Positions 55,101-64,000 are shown, numbered from the stretch's first letter. The stretch is 64,000 nucleotides of DNA from Chitinophaga nivalis (GCF_025989125.1 NZ_JAPDNR010000001.1:6064087-6128086), one strand, 5' to 3'. The notes: generated from the letters alone by a model not told the origin. Numbers and translations: made by a program.

Positions 55101-58100
55101 CGGGATATCCAGTTTACCACCGAATACATATACACCGGACATATTATAGGCAATATTTCCTTCTTCAAACTGGCTCAGTATCCATAAGCGGCGTTGGGAA
55201 GAAGAAAGCGGATAGCTTTCCTGTGCACCGGCTTCCGGAATGCTGATATAAGCGGTTGGTATGCCCTGGCGTACCAGTGTCACCAATTGCTCCAGCGTAT
55301 TTTTAGCCAGGAGGTCTTTGATAGCTACCTTCACGCCCATTTTTTTGTAGATCTGGCTGGCCAGGCGGGTGGCTTTTAAGCTATGACCGCCCAGTTCAAA
55401 GAAATTATCTTTTACGCTGATCTTATCTTTACCCAGCAACTCCTGCCAGATAGCCACCATGGCAGCTTCCTGTTCATTGCGCGGCGCGATGTATTCCACT
55501 CCCGACAAGGCAGCCAGGTCGGCAGGCAGCACCAGGTTTTTACGGTCTGTCTTACCGTTGGGCAGTAAAGGCAAGGCCTCCAGCTGCACATAATAACGGG
55601 GAACCATAAACGCCGGTAACTGTTGTCCTAACCATTCGCGTATATCCACCGGGGTTATACTTTCCCGGGCGGTAAAGTAGGCAATCAGTTCTTTGTCTCC
55701 TTCGCGGTTCACAGGTACTGCTACTACCGCTTCCGTTATTGCCGGATGTTTGAGGAGGGTATTTTCAATTTCACCGGTTTCAATGCGGTAACCATGTATT
55801 TTCACCTGGTTGTCTTTACGGCCTATCAAGGCGATATTGCCATCAGGCAGCCAGTAGCCCAGGTCACCGGTACGGTACATTTTCTTAGCGGCATCAAACG
55901 GATCTGCCACAAATTTTTCTGCGGTCAGCGCCGGCTGATGTAAATAACCATTGGTCACACCTGCACCGCTGATGCAGATTTCACCCGGTACGCCGATAGG
56001 TTGCAGCTGACCGTTTTCGCCGGTGATGTGGATCCGGGTATTGGCGATCGGGCGACCAATCAATACCGGTCCGTTGCCGGTGATACGGTATACTGTGCTA
56101 TAGGTAGTGGTTTCGGTAGGGCCGTACAGGTTTCTTACCGTCATATGCCGGTAATCCAGTGCTGCTACGCAGTTGGCCGGAATAGGCTCGCCGGCCAGAT
56201 TCAATACGCGTACTGCACTCAGATCTGTCTGCTCTTTCAGCAAGGCATTCACTACACCTGGTACTGTATTCAGCAATATCCGCTGATCTGTTTGCAGGTA
56301 TTGTGGTACAGACAAAGCATCCGGTAACAAGCGCAGTTGTTTGCCGGTTGTCAGCGGATAGAATATTTCAAATACCGACAGGTCGAAGCACATGGAAGTA
56401 ACGCCAAATACTACATCTACATCTTCCTGGAATTCATCTATACTCCAATGAATAAATGCGGCTGCATTGGCGTGGGTGATCATCACGCCTTTGGGCGCAC
56501 CCGTAGAACCGGAGGTATAGATCACATAGGCCAGGTCTTCCGGCTGATGCACTTTTACCAGGTTATCTGCCGGGTACTGTGCGGCTTCCTGACGGAAACG
56601 CGCCAGTTCAGCTGCATCCAGCACTACTTTACATTGGCTGTCGGCCAGGATGTAATCAATTCTTTCCTGCGGATAGGCCGGATCAACCGGTACATAAGCA
56701 CCACCGGATTTCAGGGCGCCGAGTATCGCGAGGATCATACCTTCATCCCTACCGGTTTTGATACCGATGCGGTCTCCGGGTTGAATAGCATATTGTTTCC
56801 GTAAGTAAGCTGCCAGCTGATTGGATTGCTGTGCCAGTTCCTGATAGGTGAAGCTGCGGTCATCAGACAGGAGTGCCGTCTGGTGCGGTGTAGCAGCTGC
56901 CTGGGCTGTGAACAGATCCGTAATGGTTTCGCTGGCCGGATAGGCTACCGTTGTATGATTGAAGGCTTGCAGTTGTTCTTTTTCGCGGCTGCCGAGGAAG
57001 TCCAGTTGTGCGATGGACTGATCCGGTGCGGCGAGAATGGCTGTGATCAATTGTTCCAGGTGGTCGGCCATCTGTTCAATCACCGCATGCTCATAGATAT
57101 CTCCGTTATAGGATAAATCCAGTTTCAGGCCTGCTTCTGCTTCACCAAATTCAAAAGACAGGTCAAACATGCTCAACACATACATATCATTTTCATAAGC
57201 CGTTACTTCCAGCTCACCCAGTTCCTGTATGATAGTAGGCAGTTTGTTTTCTGTATTCTGCAGGATGATCATCACATCAAACATGGCGCTTCTGCTCATG
57301 TCTCTTCTCAGTTGCAGTTTATCTACCAGTTCATCAAACGGATAGAGCTGGTGTTCGTAACCATCGAGGGTCAGTTGTCTGACATCTGCCAGCAACTGCC
57401 GGTAGCTCATATCGCCGTTAAAGCGAAGGCGCAGCGGCAGGGTATTCAGGTAGAAACCAATCTGGTCTTCCAGGTCGGCATGTTCCCTGCTGGCAATCGG
57501 ACTACCAATGATCAGGTCATCCTGTTGTGTATAGCGGTGCAGCAAAATACCTACGATGGCTTGCAGGGCCATAAACAGGGTGCTGCTGTTTTCCTGGTTG
57601 AGGGCTGCGATGGCCTCTCCTATCTTCGGATCGATGAAACGGGTCAAACGTCCGCCACGATAGGTTTTAACAGGAGGACGCGGATGGCTGCCCGGCAGTT
57701 CAAATACCGGCAGTTCACCGGCAAATTGTTTCAGCCAGTAAGCTTCATGGGTATGCAGCCATTCTCCTTTGATCTGTTCCTGCTGCCAGGCCGCATAGTC
57801 TTTGTATTGTATGCGCAATGGCGGTAATTCCAGCGTTTCATTCCGCAGGTGGGCATTGTAATACCGGAGCAGTTCATGCATCAGGATACCCATGGACCAG
57901 CCATCTGTGAGAATGTGATGGATCACATAGTTGAATACCCATTTATTATCTTCAATACGGAACAGGTCTGCGCGGATCAGTGGTCCTGCTGCCAGGTCGA
58001 AGGCTTTCAGGTGAGAAGCTTTCACCAGCTCTGTCAGGGCATTGATCTGATCCGGTGTTTGCCGCAGATCCAGCTGCCGGATATGGAATCCGGTAGCTTC

Positions 58101-61100
58101 CGGATGTTTGATGATTTGTCTGATTTCACCGGCATCATCCAGCTGGAATACGGTACGAAGAATTTCATGCCGTTCCATCATGCTGATGAATGCCCGTTCA
58201 AATGCCGGAATATCCAGTTTACCACCGAATACATATACCCCTGGCATATTGTACGCTACGTTACCATCCTCAAACTGGCTCAATATCCATAAGCGGCGTT
58301 GGGAAGAAGAAAGCGGATAGCTTTCCTGTGCACCGGCAGCCGGCATATCGAAATAAGAGCTGTGCTGGCCCAGTTGTCCCAGACGTACCAGTTCGGCCTG
58401 TTGTTCCGGTGTATTTTTGGCAAACAGGTCTTTGATCGCGAGCTTCACGCCCAGTTCTTTATAGATCTGGCTGGCCAGGCGGGTGGCTTTTAAGCTATGA
58501 CCACCCAGGTGGAAGAAGTCATCCTTCACCCCTACTTTCTCTTTACGGAGAATGTCCTGCCATATTCGCACCAGGGTTGTTTCTATCTCAGTACGCGGCG
58601 CTACATATTCCACATCGGAAGTGATACCAATGCTATCCGGATCCGGCAGACCTTTCCGGTCTACTTTACCATTCGGTGTTAATGGTAAGGCATCCAGCCG
58701 GATGAAATAAGCCGGCAGCATATATACCGGCAGGCGCTCGCCAAGGTAATCCCTTAATGCGGCGGTATCCAGCGACTCCTCACCCACTACATAGGCAATC
58801 AGTTCTTTTTCTCCGTCGCGGTTAGCTTTTGCAATCACTACTGCCGCTTCAATCTCTTCGTGCCGTTCGAGGGAGCTTTCAATTTCACCCAGCTCAATAC
58901 GGTAACCTCTTATTTTAATCTGGGCATCTTTACGACCCATGAACTCTACCTGACCATCGACGATCCATTTACCCAGGTCACCGGTGCGGTACATTTTTTC
59001 TCCTGGCCGGAAAGGGTTGTCTACAAAACGGTCGGCCGTCAGTTCTGGTTGGTTCAGGTAACCACTGGCTACACCCGGGCCACCGATGCAGATTTCACCG
59101 GTTACACTCAAGGGCGCCAGTACCAATGCTTCATTCAGGATATATATTTCTGCACGGCTGATAGCACGTCCCAACACCGCACCACGCGTTGCCGGGGTAA
59201 TGGTACCTGCCGGATGCGATAAATGCGTACAGAAGATGGTACCTTCTGTAGGGCCGTAGGAAATGCCGATACTGGCCGCCGGGAATACCTGCGACAGGTT
59301 ATACAGCAAACTATCCGGCACGGCATCTCCACCAACAAAAATCCGTTTGATATGACCGTAACTGCCGGTCAGGTTATTATCCTGAATATGATTGATCAAC
59401 AGGTTGAATACACCTGGAACGGCATCAATAAAGTCGACCGTTTTCAGGATTTCCGCAAAGCGGTGCATATCCTGCAGTTGTTCTTTGTCTACGACCACGC
59501 TGGTACCTCCCGATAACAGCGGTGTAAACAGCTGCAGCAGGGAGATATCGAAGGCATACGAAGCAATGAACGGTACTACTACCGGTTCGTGCTGCGTTAA
59601 ATGCCCGATCACATGATCAATAAAGTGATGCAGGTTGCCATGTGGCACCGTCACCCCTTTAGGCTTGCCGGTAGAACCGGAAGTATAGATGACATATGCC
59701 AGGTTATCCGGTCCGCTATGTGATGCCGGATTATCCCACGGATACTGATCGGCTTCACCGCGGAAGGTGGCCAGTTCGGCGTCATCGATCAGTACTTTAC
59801 ATCCGCTGTCTGCTATCATATAGCTGATACGTTCCTGCGGATATTCCGGATCGATGGGCACATAGGCGGCGCCGCTTTTTAATACACCCAATATGGCAAC
59901 TATCATCCACTCATTACGTTCCAGCTGAATACCGATCAGGTCATTCGGCTGCACCTGATAGGTTTGCCGCAGGTAGTGGGCCAGCTGGTTGGAACGTTCA
60001 TGTAACTGGAGATAGGTCAGTTTTCTTTTTCCGGAGATCACGGCGATGTGATCCGGTGTTTTAGTCACCTGTTGTTCAAACAGGTCGATTACCGTCAGCG
60101 TACGATCGAAGGTATCTGCTACCGGAACCACCGCTGGTGCTGGTATTACCGGTGCTGCTACCTGGGCTGGTGCCGGCGCAGCAGGTGCGGCCCCTGCATT
60201 GAATTCATCCCGCAGTTCTGTCAGCAGGTCGAGGCTCTTCATCGCAGCAGGTATATCGATACCAAAGTCGATCAGACAGGCGATTTCATCTACCCCGATC
60301 TCACTTACCTTATGCAGTATTTCATGACAGGAAGCTTTGGTACCTACCAGGCTGGCGGTAGTCACATAACGGTGATAGGAATACTCCAGCATGTCCTGCA
60401 GATCATCAGGCGTAAATTGTTCGGTTGCCAGATCCGGTGCTGCACTGGCCGCAAAATTTTTCGCGAGGTCCAGTGAGCCGCTGAGGTAACTGATGAAAGG
60501 CGCCTTCGCTTTCGCATAGGTGGCTTCCAGGTCCTCGCCAAGATAAGCGTGGAGCATCAGCACCACCCTGTCTTTGCCCGGTTCGTGGCCGTTCTCTTTA
60601 TAAGCCTGCCGGTATGCGTTGATTTTTACGGCTACATCTTCGAGGGTACCATTCAGCATATTGGTGAGGATACCCGCTCCCATTTTACCGGCAGCAATAA
60701 ATGTTTCTATACGGCCGGCAGAAGAAATCCAGAGCGATAATTCTTTCTGTACCGGTTTAGGATAAATCTGTGTGGGGGAAAGATCTCCGTTACCATCTTT
60801 AAAGGATACGGCTTCTCCCCGCCAAAGTTTCTTGATGGCATCCAGCCCGTCGTACATATGCTGGTGCCGGTGTTTATGATTACCTGGCGACAACACGAAG
60901 TCGCTCACATTCCAGCCGGAAGCGCAGGCAATACCTACGCGGCCACCGGAAATATTATCTACAATGGACCATTCTTCTGCAACCCGCAAAGGAGAGTGCA
61001 AAGGAATCACCACACTGCCCGCGCGGATAGCAATATTTTTGGTGATGGCGGCTAATGCAGCGCCCAACACAGCCGGATTGGGGTATGGTCCGCCAAAACG

Positions 61101-62873
61101 GTTGAAGTGGCGCTCCGGTGTCCAGACAGCCGTATAACCATGAGCATCGGCATATTTAGCGCCTTCAAATAACAGGGTGTATTTATCAGTCCCTTCTTCT
61201 TCATTTCCAAAATAAAAGAGGCCGAAGTCCAGTTGTTTTTTTGCTGCTACCGGTGCTGGCGCTGGTGGTTGCGGTGTATTTACCTGCAGGTTGTTAAAGG
61301 ACTGCAATACCTCCTGCTGTTCGGCTTCATTCAGTAATGGTATCTGATTAAGCGGAATATCCACGCCAGTCAGCAGTACTTCCAGAATCTGGAGATAATG
61401 GCCGGCCATGCGCACGGCAGTGCTTTCAAAGAAGATGTCGGTATTGTATTCAATCCGCATCTTGATTTCATCTCCGAGGTCATTGAAGTTGAACAGTACG
61501 TCAAATGGGGTGAACGGATTCTCGCCGCCTTCATACAGTTCCACAGCTACATCTCCGAAGTTCAGTTCCTGTGCATCTGCATAGATCTCTGTTTTCTGCA
61601 GGATCACCATCGCATCGATCATCAGGTTACGGCCGGTATCTCTATGTACCTGCAGTTCATCCACCAGTTCATCAAAAGGATATTGCTGGTGTTCAAATGC
61701 ATTCAGGGTAACCTGTTTGATGTTTTTAAACAGTTGCTTGAAGGTATCAGATCCGTTGAACGTAGATCTTAATGCCAGCGTATTTACATAGAAACCTACC
61801 TGTTCTTCCAGTTCCACATAGTCCCTGCTGGCAATCGGAAACCCCACAATCAGGTCTGTCTGGTTGGTATAGCGGTACAGCAATGTCTTCATGATGGACA
61901 ATAAGCCCATGAACAAGGTACCGCCATTGCTGCGGCAAAGCGCTTTAATGGCTTTGGTTTGACGCGCATCCAGGAAGCGGGTTACCGAACCGGCGCGATA
62001 GGATTTAACCAGCGGCCGGGGTTTATCTGCCGGCAGTTCCAGCAGTGGTAACTCTCCTTCGAATTGTTTCAGCCAGTACTCCCTGTGGGTTTTAAAGATT
62101 TCTGTACGGATATGCGCCTGTTGCCAGTGTGCGTAGTCTTTGTAGTGGATACGCAGCGGCTGTAAAGGATTCGGCGCACCTTGTATGTAGGCATTATATA
62201 CCGCCAGCAGTTCTTTGAACAGCACGCCCATGGACCAGCCATCTGCAATGATATGGTGGGTCACATACATGAATACATATTTGGACTCCTCTACCTGATA
62301 CAGGTTGGCGCGGATAATCGGACCGGTTACCAGGTCGAAGGGTTTCAGAATTTCTTCCGTTACCAGCGCCCTGATTTTCTCTTCTGATTTTTCTACTGCC
62401 CGAAAATCCCGGTAGTCGATTTTAAATGCCACAGATGATGCCGGCTGTACGAATTGTTTCAACACATCGTTTTCATCTTCCTTAAAGATGGTACGTAAAC
62501 TTTCGTGTCGTTCAATCACCGTCTGGAAAGCTACTTCCAGCGCATCTTTTTTCAGCGGACCATCAAAGATGTATACGCCGGGCATGTTATAGGTAGTGTT
62601 ACTTTCGTCGAACTGACTGGCGATCCAGGAACGGCGCTGAGGAGAAGACAACACATAGCCGTCCAGTACCGGTGCTACCGGTATACCGTCTGCTTCTATC
62701 ATCGCAGAAGAAGTACTCAGGAAATCGATGAGTTCTTTTTTATTGCTTCTGATTTCCTGCAACAACGGATCGGGTAACAGTTCTCCTTCAAAATTTATTT
62801 CCAGGTCAGTACCCGCCAATGCTACGCCGATATTATTTTCTTTCAGCCGTTTTAATAAGTTTGCTATGCTCAT
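52098..62873 (-). CDS. NRPS, dock-C-LLM-A-T-C-A-T-C-A-T
   Basis: The 3591-residue synthetase has a TubC-type docking domain (1-55), C1 (~70-510, HHIIADG), a luciferase-like monooxygenase (~548-890, LDFGLFYFGNEEEGTDKYT) between two Pro/Ala linkers, A1 (~925-1410), T1 (Ser ~1460), then two nearly identical C-A-T modules (~1518-2550 and ~2560-3590). A2 and A3 both give D-L-F-N-N-A-L-T-Y-K, a known Ala code. A1 gives D-I-L-D-F-G-S-I-F-K, which I cannot assign. The in-line monooxygenase is of the natural-product (TIGR04020-like) type and would oxidise the growing chain or its acyl part. No epimerase is present. It starts in a 4-bp overlap with the PKS gene. Confidence 0.93.
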   Translation of the reverse strand: MSIANLLKRLKENNIGVALAGTDLEINFEGELLPDPLLQEIRSNKKELIDFLSTSSAMIEADGIPVAPVLDGYVLSSPQRRSWIASQFDESNTTYNMPGVYIFDGPLKKDALEVAFQTVIERHESLRTIFKEDENDVLKQFVQPASSVAFKIDYRDFRAVEKSEEKIRALVTEEILKPFDLVTGPIIRANLYQVEESKYVFMYVTHHIIADGWSMGVLFKELLAVYNAYIQGAPNPLQPLRIHYKDYAHWQQAHIRTEIFKTHREYWLKQFEGELPLLELPADKPRPLVKSYRAGSVTRFLDARQTKAIKALCRSNGGTLFMGLLSIMKTLLYRYTNQTDLIVGFPIASRDYVELEEQVGFYVNTLALRSTFNGSDTFKQLFKNIKQVTLNAFEHQQYPFDELVDELQVHRDTGRNLMIDAMVILQKTEIYADAQELNFGDVAVELYEGGENPFTPFDVLFNFNDLGDEIKMRIEYNTDIFFESTAVRMAGHYLQILEVLLTGVDIPLNQIPLLNEAEQQEVLQSFNNLQVNTPQPPAPAPVAAKKQLDFGLFYFGNEEEGTDKYTLLFEGAKYADAHGYTAVWTPERHFNRFGGPYPNPAVLGAALAAITKNIAIRAGSVVIPLHSPLRVAEEWSIVDNISGGRVGIACASGWNVSDFVLSPGNHKHRHQHMYDGLDAIKKLWRGEAVSFKDGNGDLSPTQIYPKPVQKELSLWISSAGRIETFIAAGKMGAGILTNMLNGTLEDVAVKINAYRQAYKENGHEPGKDRVVLMLHAYLGEDLEATYAKAKAPFISYLSGSLDLAKNFAASAAPDLATEQFTPDDLQDMLEYSYHRYVTTASLVGTKASCHEILHKVSEIGVDEIACLIDFGIDIPAAMKSLDLLTELRDEFNAGAAPAAPAPAQVAAPVIPAPAVVPVADTFDRTLTVIDLFEQQVTKTPDHIAVISGKRKLTYLQLHERSNQLAHYLRQTYQVQPNDLIGIQLERNEWMIVAILGVLKSGAAYVPIDPEYPQERISYMIADSGCKVLIDDAELATFRGEADQYPWDNPASHSGPDNLAYVIYTSGSTGKPKGVTVPHGNLHHFIDHVIGHLTQHEPVVVPFIASYAFDISLLQLFTPLLSGGTSVVVDKEQLQDMHRFAEILKTVDFIDAVPGVFNLLINHIQDNNLTGSYGHIKRIFVGGDAVPDSLLYNLSQVFPAASIGISYGPTEGTIFCTHLSHPAGTITPATRGAVLGRAISRAEIYILNEALVLAPLSVTGEICIGGPGVASGYLNQPELTADRFVDNPFRPGEKMYRTGDLGKWIVDGQVEFMGRKDAQIKIRGYRIELGEIESSLERHEEIEAAVVIAKANRDGEKELIAYVVGEESLDTAALRDYLGERLPVYMLPAYFIRLDALPLTPNGKVDRKGLPDPDSIGITSDVEYVAPRTEIETTLVRIWQDILRKEKVGVKDDFFHLGGHSLKATRLASQIYKELGVKLAIKDLFAKNTPEQQAELVRLGQLGQHSSYFDMPAAGAQESYPLSSSQRRLWILSQFEDGNVAYNMPGVYVFGGKLDIPAFERAFISMMERHEILRTVFQLDDAGEIRQIIKHPEATGFHIRQLDLRQTPDQINALTELVKASHLKAFDLAAGPLIRADLFRIEDNKWVFNYVIHHILTDGWSMGILMHELLRYYNAHLRNETLELPPLRIQYKDYAAWQQEQIKGEWLHTHEAYWLKQFAGELPVFELPGSHPRPPVKTYRGGRLTRFIDPKIGEAIAALNQENSSTLFMALQAIVGILLHRYTQQDDLIIGSPIASREHADLEDQIGFYLNTLPLRLRFNGDMSYRQLLADVRQLTLDGYEHQLYPFDELVDKLQLRRDMSRSAMFDVMIILQNTENKLPTIIQELGELEVTAYENDMYVLSMFDLSFEFGEAEAGLKLDLSYNGDIYEHAVIEQMADHLEQLITAILAAPDQSIAQLDFLGSREKEQLQAFNHTTVAYPASETITDLFTAQAAATPHQTALLSDDRSFTYQELAQQSNQLAAYLRKQYAIQPGDRIGIKTGRDEGMILAILGALKSGGAYVPVDPAYPQERIDYILADSQCKVVLDAAELARFRQEAAQYPADNLVKVHQPEDLAYVIYTSGSTGAPKGVMITHANAAAFIHWSIDEFQEDVDVVFGVTSMCFDLSVFEIFYPLTTGKQLRLLPDALSVPQYLQTDQRILLNTVPGVVNALLKEQTDLSAVRVLNLAGEPIPANCVAALDYRHMTVRNLYGPTETTTYSTVYRITGNGPVLIGRPIANTRIHITGENGQLQPIGVPGEICISGAGVTNGYLHQPALTAEKFVADPFDAAKKMYRTGDLGYWLPDGNIALIGRKDNQVKIHGYRIETGEIENTLLKHPAITEAVVAVPVNREGDKELIAYFTARESITPVDIREWLGQQLPAFMVPRYYVQLEALPLLPNGKTDRKNLVLPADLAALSGVEYIAPRNEQEAAMVAIWQELLGKDKISVKDNFFELGGHSLKATRLASQIYKKMGVKVAIKDLLAKNTLEQLVTLVRQGIPTAYISIPEAGAQESYPLSSSQRRLWILSQFEEGNIAYNMSGVYVFGGKLDIPALEQAFHSLAIRHEILRTVFKTNEAGEVRQFIQEPEANGFSIHQVDLRQTPDQENALIELVKASQLQAFDLETGPLVRAELFRIADNKWVFNYVIHHILSDAWSMGILIQELFGYYNAHLRKEKLALPPLRIQYKDYAVWQQEQLAGNWLQTHEAYWLKQFAGELPVFELPGSNPRPPVKTYRSGKTTRFISKELIKGIKALNQQQGSTLFMALQSAIGILLHRYTQQEDLIIGSPIANREHADLEDQIGFYLNTLPLRLRMNGHMSYLELLAEVRQLSLDGYEHQRYPFDELVDKLQLKRDTSRSALFDVMVILQNAETNISAVKKQLGELEITGYENEGYHLSKFDLSFEFGETEAGLRLDLVYNGDIYEKTIITQLLNHFEQLLTAIVSAPEQPVGQLDFLSGNERESLLQTFNNTSVVYPTGETITDLFTAQAAATPHQTALLSDDRSLTYQELEQQSNQLAAYLRKQYAIQPGDLIGIKTGRHEGMVIAILGALKSGGAYVPIDPAYPQERIDYILADSQCKVVLDELELERFSREAAQYPADSLAKVHQPEDLAYVIYTSGSTGTPKGVMITHANAAAFIHWSIDEFQEVIDVVFGVTSISFDLSVFEIFYPLTTGKQLRLLTDALSVTQYLQTEQRILLNTVPSVVNALLKEQTDLSAVRVLNMAGEPIPAAVVSALNYEQMTVRNLYGPTETTTYSTVYRITGNGPVLIGHPIANTKIRITGENGQLQPIGVPGEICISGAGVTKGYLHQPALTTEKFVADPFEAGKKMYRTGDLGYWLPDGNIALIGRKDNQVKIHGYRIETGEVENTLRKHPAITGAVVVTHAQQEDGKELVAYFTGKQNLTATDIRAWLLQHLPAFMVPRYYVQLQTLPLLPNGKTDRKNLPLPEGLAVLAGVEYVAPRNPLEEKMVAVWEELLAKKKVGIKDNFFDLGGHSLKVIRLLARISKDYGVKINIQHIFTEPTVENLCAHLAFIIDQRDQKQQRDGFIEIDL

Positions 62874-64000
62874 ATTGTAATAGTCTTTCTGGTGATAACC
62901 TGCTCGCTCACAGGCAACAAATTGAGTTCATCGATGTTGGCGCCTATCTGCCGGATCGTTTGCATGCCGAAGAAATCTTTTAACGATAACTCCACATTAA
63001 ATTCATTTTTGATCCTTTTCAGCAGCACCATTCCTTTGAGGGAATCTCCTCCCAGTTCAAAAAAGTCATCTTCCACGCCGATATCATCTATACCAAAGAA
63101 GCGTTCAAAAATACCTTTGAGCCGTTCTTCCGCATTGGTAGCAGGTGGTATATAGCTGGTCGGTAAATCAGGCCGTTCGGCTCTTTTCACCGGCACTACC
63201 GGTTGTTCTTCCACCTGCGCTGCTGCCGCTTGCTGGGGCTGCGGATCCAGGGCATAGAGTTCTCTTACCAGGTCATTATCAAACGGATTTACTTCCGCAG
63301 GATAACTTACTTTTTCAAAAGCATAGGTAGGTAAAGAGATACGGTTTCTTTTTTCGAAGCGGTAGTAACCTTTCCAGTCGAAGGTCAGGCCCTGTTGCCA
63401 CAGCTGGCCGATACGTACGGTCAGGTATTTCAGATCGTTTTCTTTTTCCTTAGCCGGACGTAAGAGGTTGAAGGCTACCGGGCGTACGCGGGCGGGCTGT
63501 TGTTTCAGCAGCGCCACGAGCGACTGTCCCGCTCCTACTTCCAGGAAAGTCCAGTCTTCTTTCAGGGCCAGCAATGTTTTTACGCCATCGGAAAAACGAA
63601 CGGTTTCCCGCAGGTGGCGTACCCAATAGGCAGGCGTAGTCGCTTCTGCAGCGGTAATTTCCTTACCGGTTAAATTGGAGATAAACGGCAACTGCATTTT
63701 TCCGAAAGTCACGGAGGCCAGCACTTCCCGGAAAGCTTCGAGGATAGGATCCTGCATACCGGAATGGAATGCATGGGAAGTATGGAGCGTGATATGAGAA
63801 ATATCCGCCTCATCCAACCGGGCTTTCAAGGCTTCAATAGCAGGCGTTTCACCGGAGAACACGACTTGTTCCGGGCCATTCACGGCAGCCAGGAAAATGT
63901 TTTCATCCAGGTAGATGCGGGCTTCTTCTTCTTTCAGGGGCACACTCAACATAGTGCCACCCGGCAGGCTGTTCATCAGCGCACCGCGTTGTACCACTAT
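62870..64000 (-). CDS. Polyketide synthase C-terminus: AT (part) and ACP (partial, enters from the right edge)
   Basis: The last 377 codons of a type I PKS are visible. They contain the end of an acyltransferase (PEQVVFSGE, TSHAFHSGMQDPI, PFISNLTG) and an ACP with DDFFELGGDSLKG. The HAFH motif points to malonyl-CoA, since methylmalonyl domains have YASH. Between AT and ACP is the usual post-AT linker and a Gln/Ala-rich stretch, with no ketoreductase or dehydratase. The reading frame is open to the last base: IVVQRGALMNSLPGG is internal AT sequence, so the GTG near 63997 is not the start. It would pass a malonyl-extended acyl chain to the first C domain of the next protein. Confidence 0.92.
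   Translation of the reverse strand: MVVQRGALMNSLPGGTMLSVPLKEEEARIYLDENIFLAAVNGPEQVVFSGETPAIEALKARLDEADISHITLHTSHAFHSGMQDPILEAFREVLASVTFGKMQLPFISNLTGKEITAAEATTPAYWVRHLRETVRFSDGVKTLLALKEDWTFLEVGAGQSLVALLKQQPARVRPVAFNLLRPAKEKENDLKYLTVRIGQLWQQGLTFDWKGYYRFEKRNRISLPTYAFEKVSYPAEVNPFDNDLVRELYALDPQPQQAAAAQVEEQPVVPVKRAERPDLPTSYIPPATNAEERLKGIFERFFGIDDIGVEDDFFELGGDSLKGMVLLKRIKNEFNVELSLKDFFGMQTIRQIGANIDELNLLPVSEQVITRKTITI

Noticed and set aside
37001..62873. Many plus-strand reading frames of 60-230 codons opposite the NRPS genes
   Set aside because: They are antisense shadows of highly repetitive coding sequence and recur at the same place in each module.
37001..62873. A canonical hydroxyphenylglycine-specific A domain
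   Set aside because: None of the six pocket readings matches the usual Hpg codes; the residue may be used by a module beyond the right edge or by an A domain I could not assign.
31392..64000. MbtH-like helper gene and ABC exporter for the NRPS
   Set aside because: I looked for a short MbtH frame (NxExQxSxWP) and for an exporter and found neither in the window.
1..64000. tRNA, rRNA, CRISPR array, insertion sequence or prophage
   Set aside because: No such signature was seen; repeats present are the paired 16-bp elements and duplicated NRPS modules.

Overview
The window looks like a chromosome segment of a Bacteroidota bacterium, most likely Chitinophagaceae and close to Chitinophaga. The signs are an outer-membrane beta-barrel TonB receptor, many short SPII lipoproteins, AraC regulators of the Bacteroidota type, a UpxY-type NusG paralogue, a KLxLKK/GG-leader peptide precursor, TAnnTTTG-like promoter boxes and few Shine-Dalgarno sequences. 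The assignment is inferred from gene content; no rRNA or tRNA gene was seen.

Layout. (1) 1-5403, minus strand: a redox/copper-type locus with a beta-barrel protein starting CDICGCG, two tandem pairs of di-haem cytochrome c peroxidase (MauG/MbnH-like) plus MbnP-like lipoprotein, and a small Cys-rich protein at the head. (2) 5823-6812: an AraC regulator. (3) 6890-17705, minus strand: a tightly packed ter-type stress operon. It holds four TerD paralogues, a HAD phosphatase, a ComF-like phosphoribosyltransferase, three TerY-like VWA proteins (one with a zinc-binding tail), an AIM24 protein, a PP2C phosphatase, a protein kinase with a zinc ribbon, and TerC. (4) 17706-18667: non-coding DNA with striking secondary structure. 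(5) 18668-24325: a class 3 lipase, a NarL-type response regulator with its beta-propeller sensor kinase, and a UpxY/NusG-like antiterminator. (6) 24722-31231: a subtilase lipoprotein, a type II thioesterase, an orphan lanthipeptide-like precursor, an HExxH lipoprotein, an AraC regulator and an LpxL/HtrB-like acyltransferase with a tiny coupled membrane protein. (7) 31392-64000, minus strand: most of a hybrid PKS/NRPS operon that enters from beyond the right edge and ends at a strong terminator.

The operon in (7) reads, in transcription order: PKS (AT-ACP seen) > NRPS C-LLM-A-T-C-A-T-C-A-T > NRPS C-A-T > HpgT-like aminotransferase > HmaS-like dioxygenase > NRPS C-A-T-C-A-T-E-C > TonB-dependent receptor > CmlA-like di-iron beta-hydroxylase > FAD-dependent 2-hydroxyacid oxidase. 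Four consecutive genes overlap by 4 bp and the others are separated by 1-66 bp. Binding-pocket residues read by eye suggest X-Ala-Ala-Asp-(His-like)-D-(possibly basic) after a malonyl extension. HmaS, the FAD oxidase and HpgT together would supply 4-hydroxyphenylglycine, CmlA would add a beta-hydroxyl to a carrier-bound residue, and the in-line luciferase-like monooxygenase would add another oxidation. There is no integrated thioesterase. Release would fall to the terminal C domain, possibly with the detached thioesterase at 26458-27174 proofreading.

The most promising leads are this lipopeptide-like pathway, the orphan ribosomal peptide precursor at 27762, the duplicated MbnP/MbnH module, the shared G/C-block repeats around the two-component genes, and the folded non-coding element at 18242-18330.
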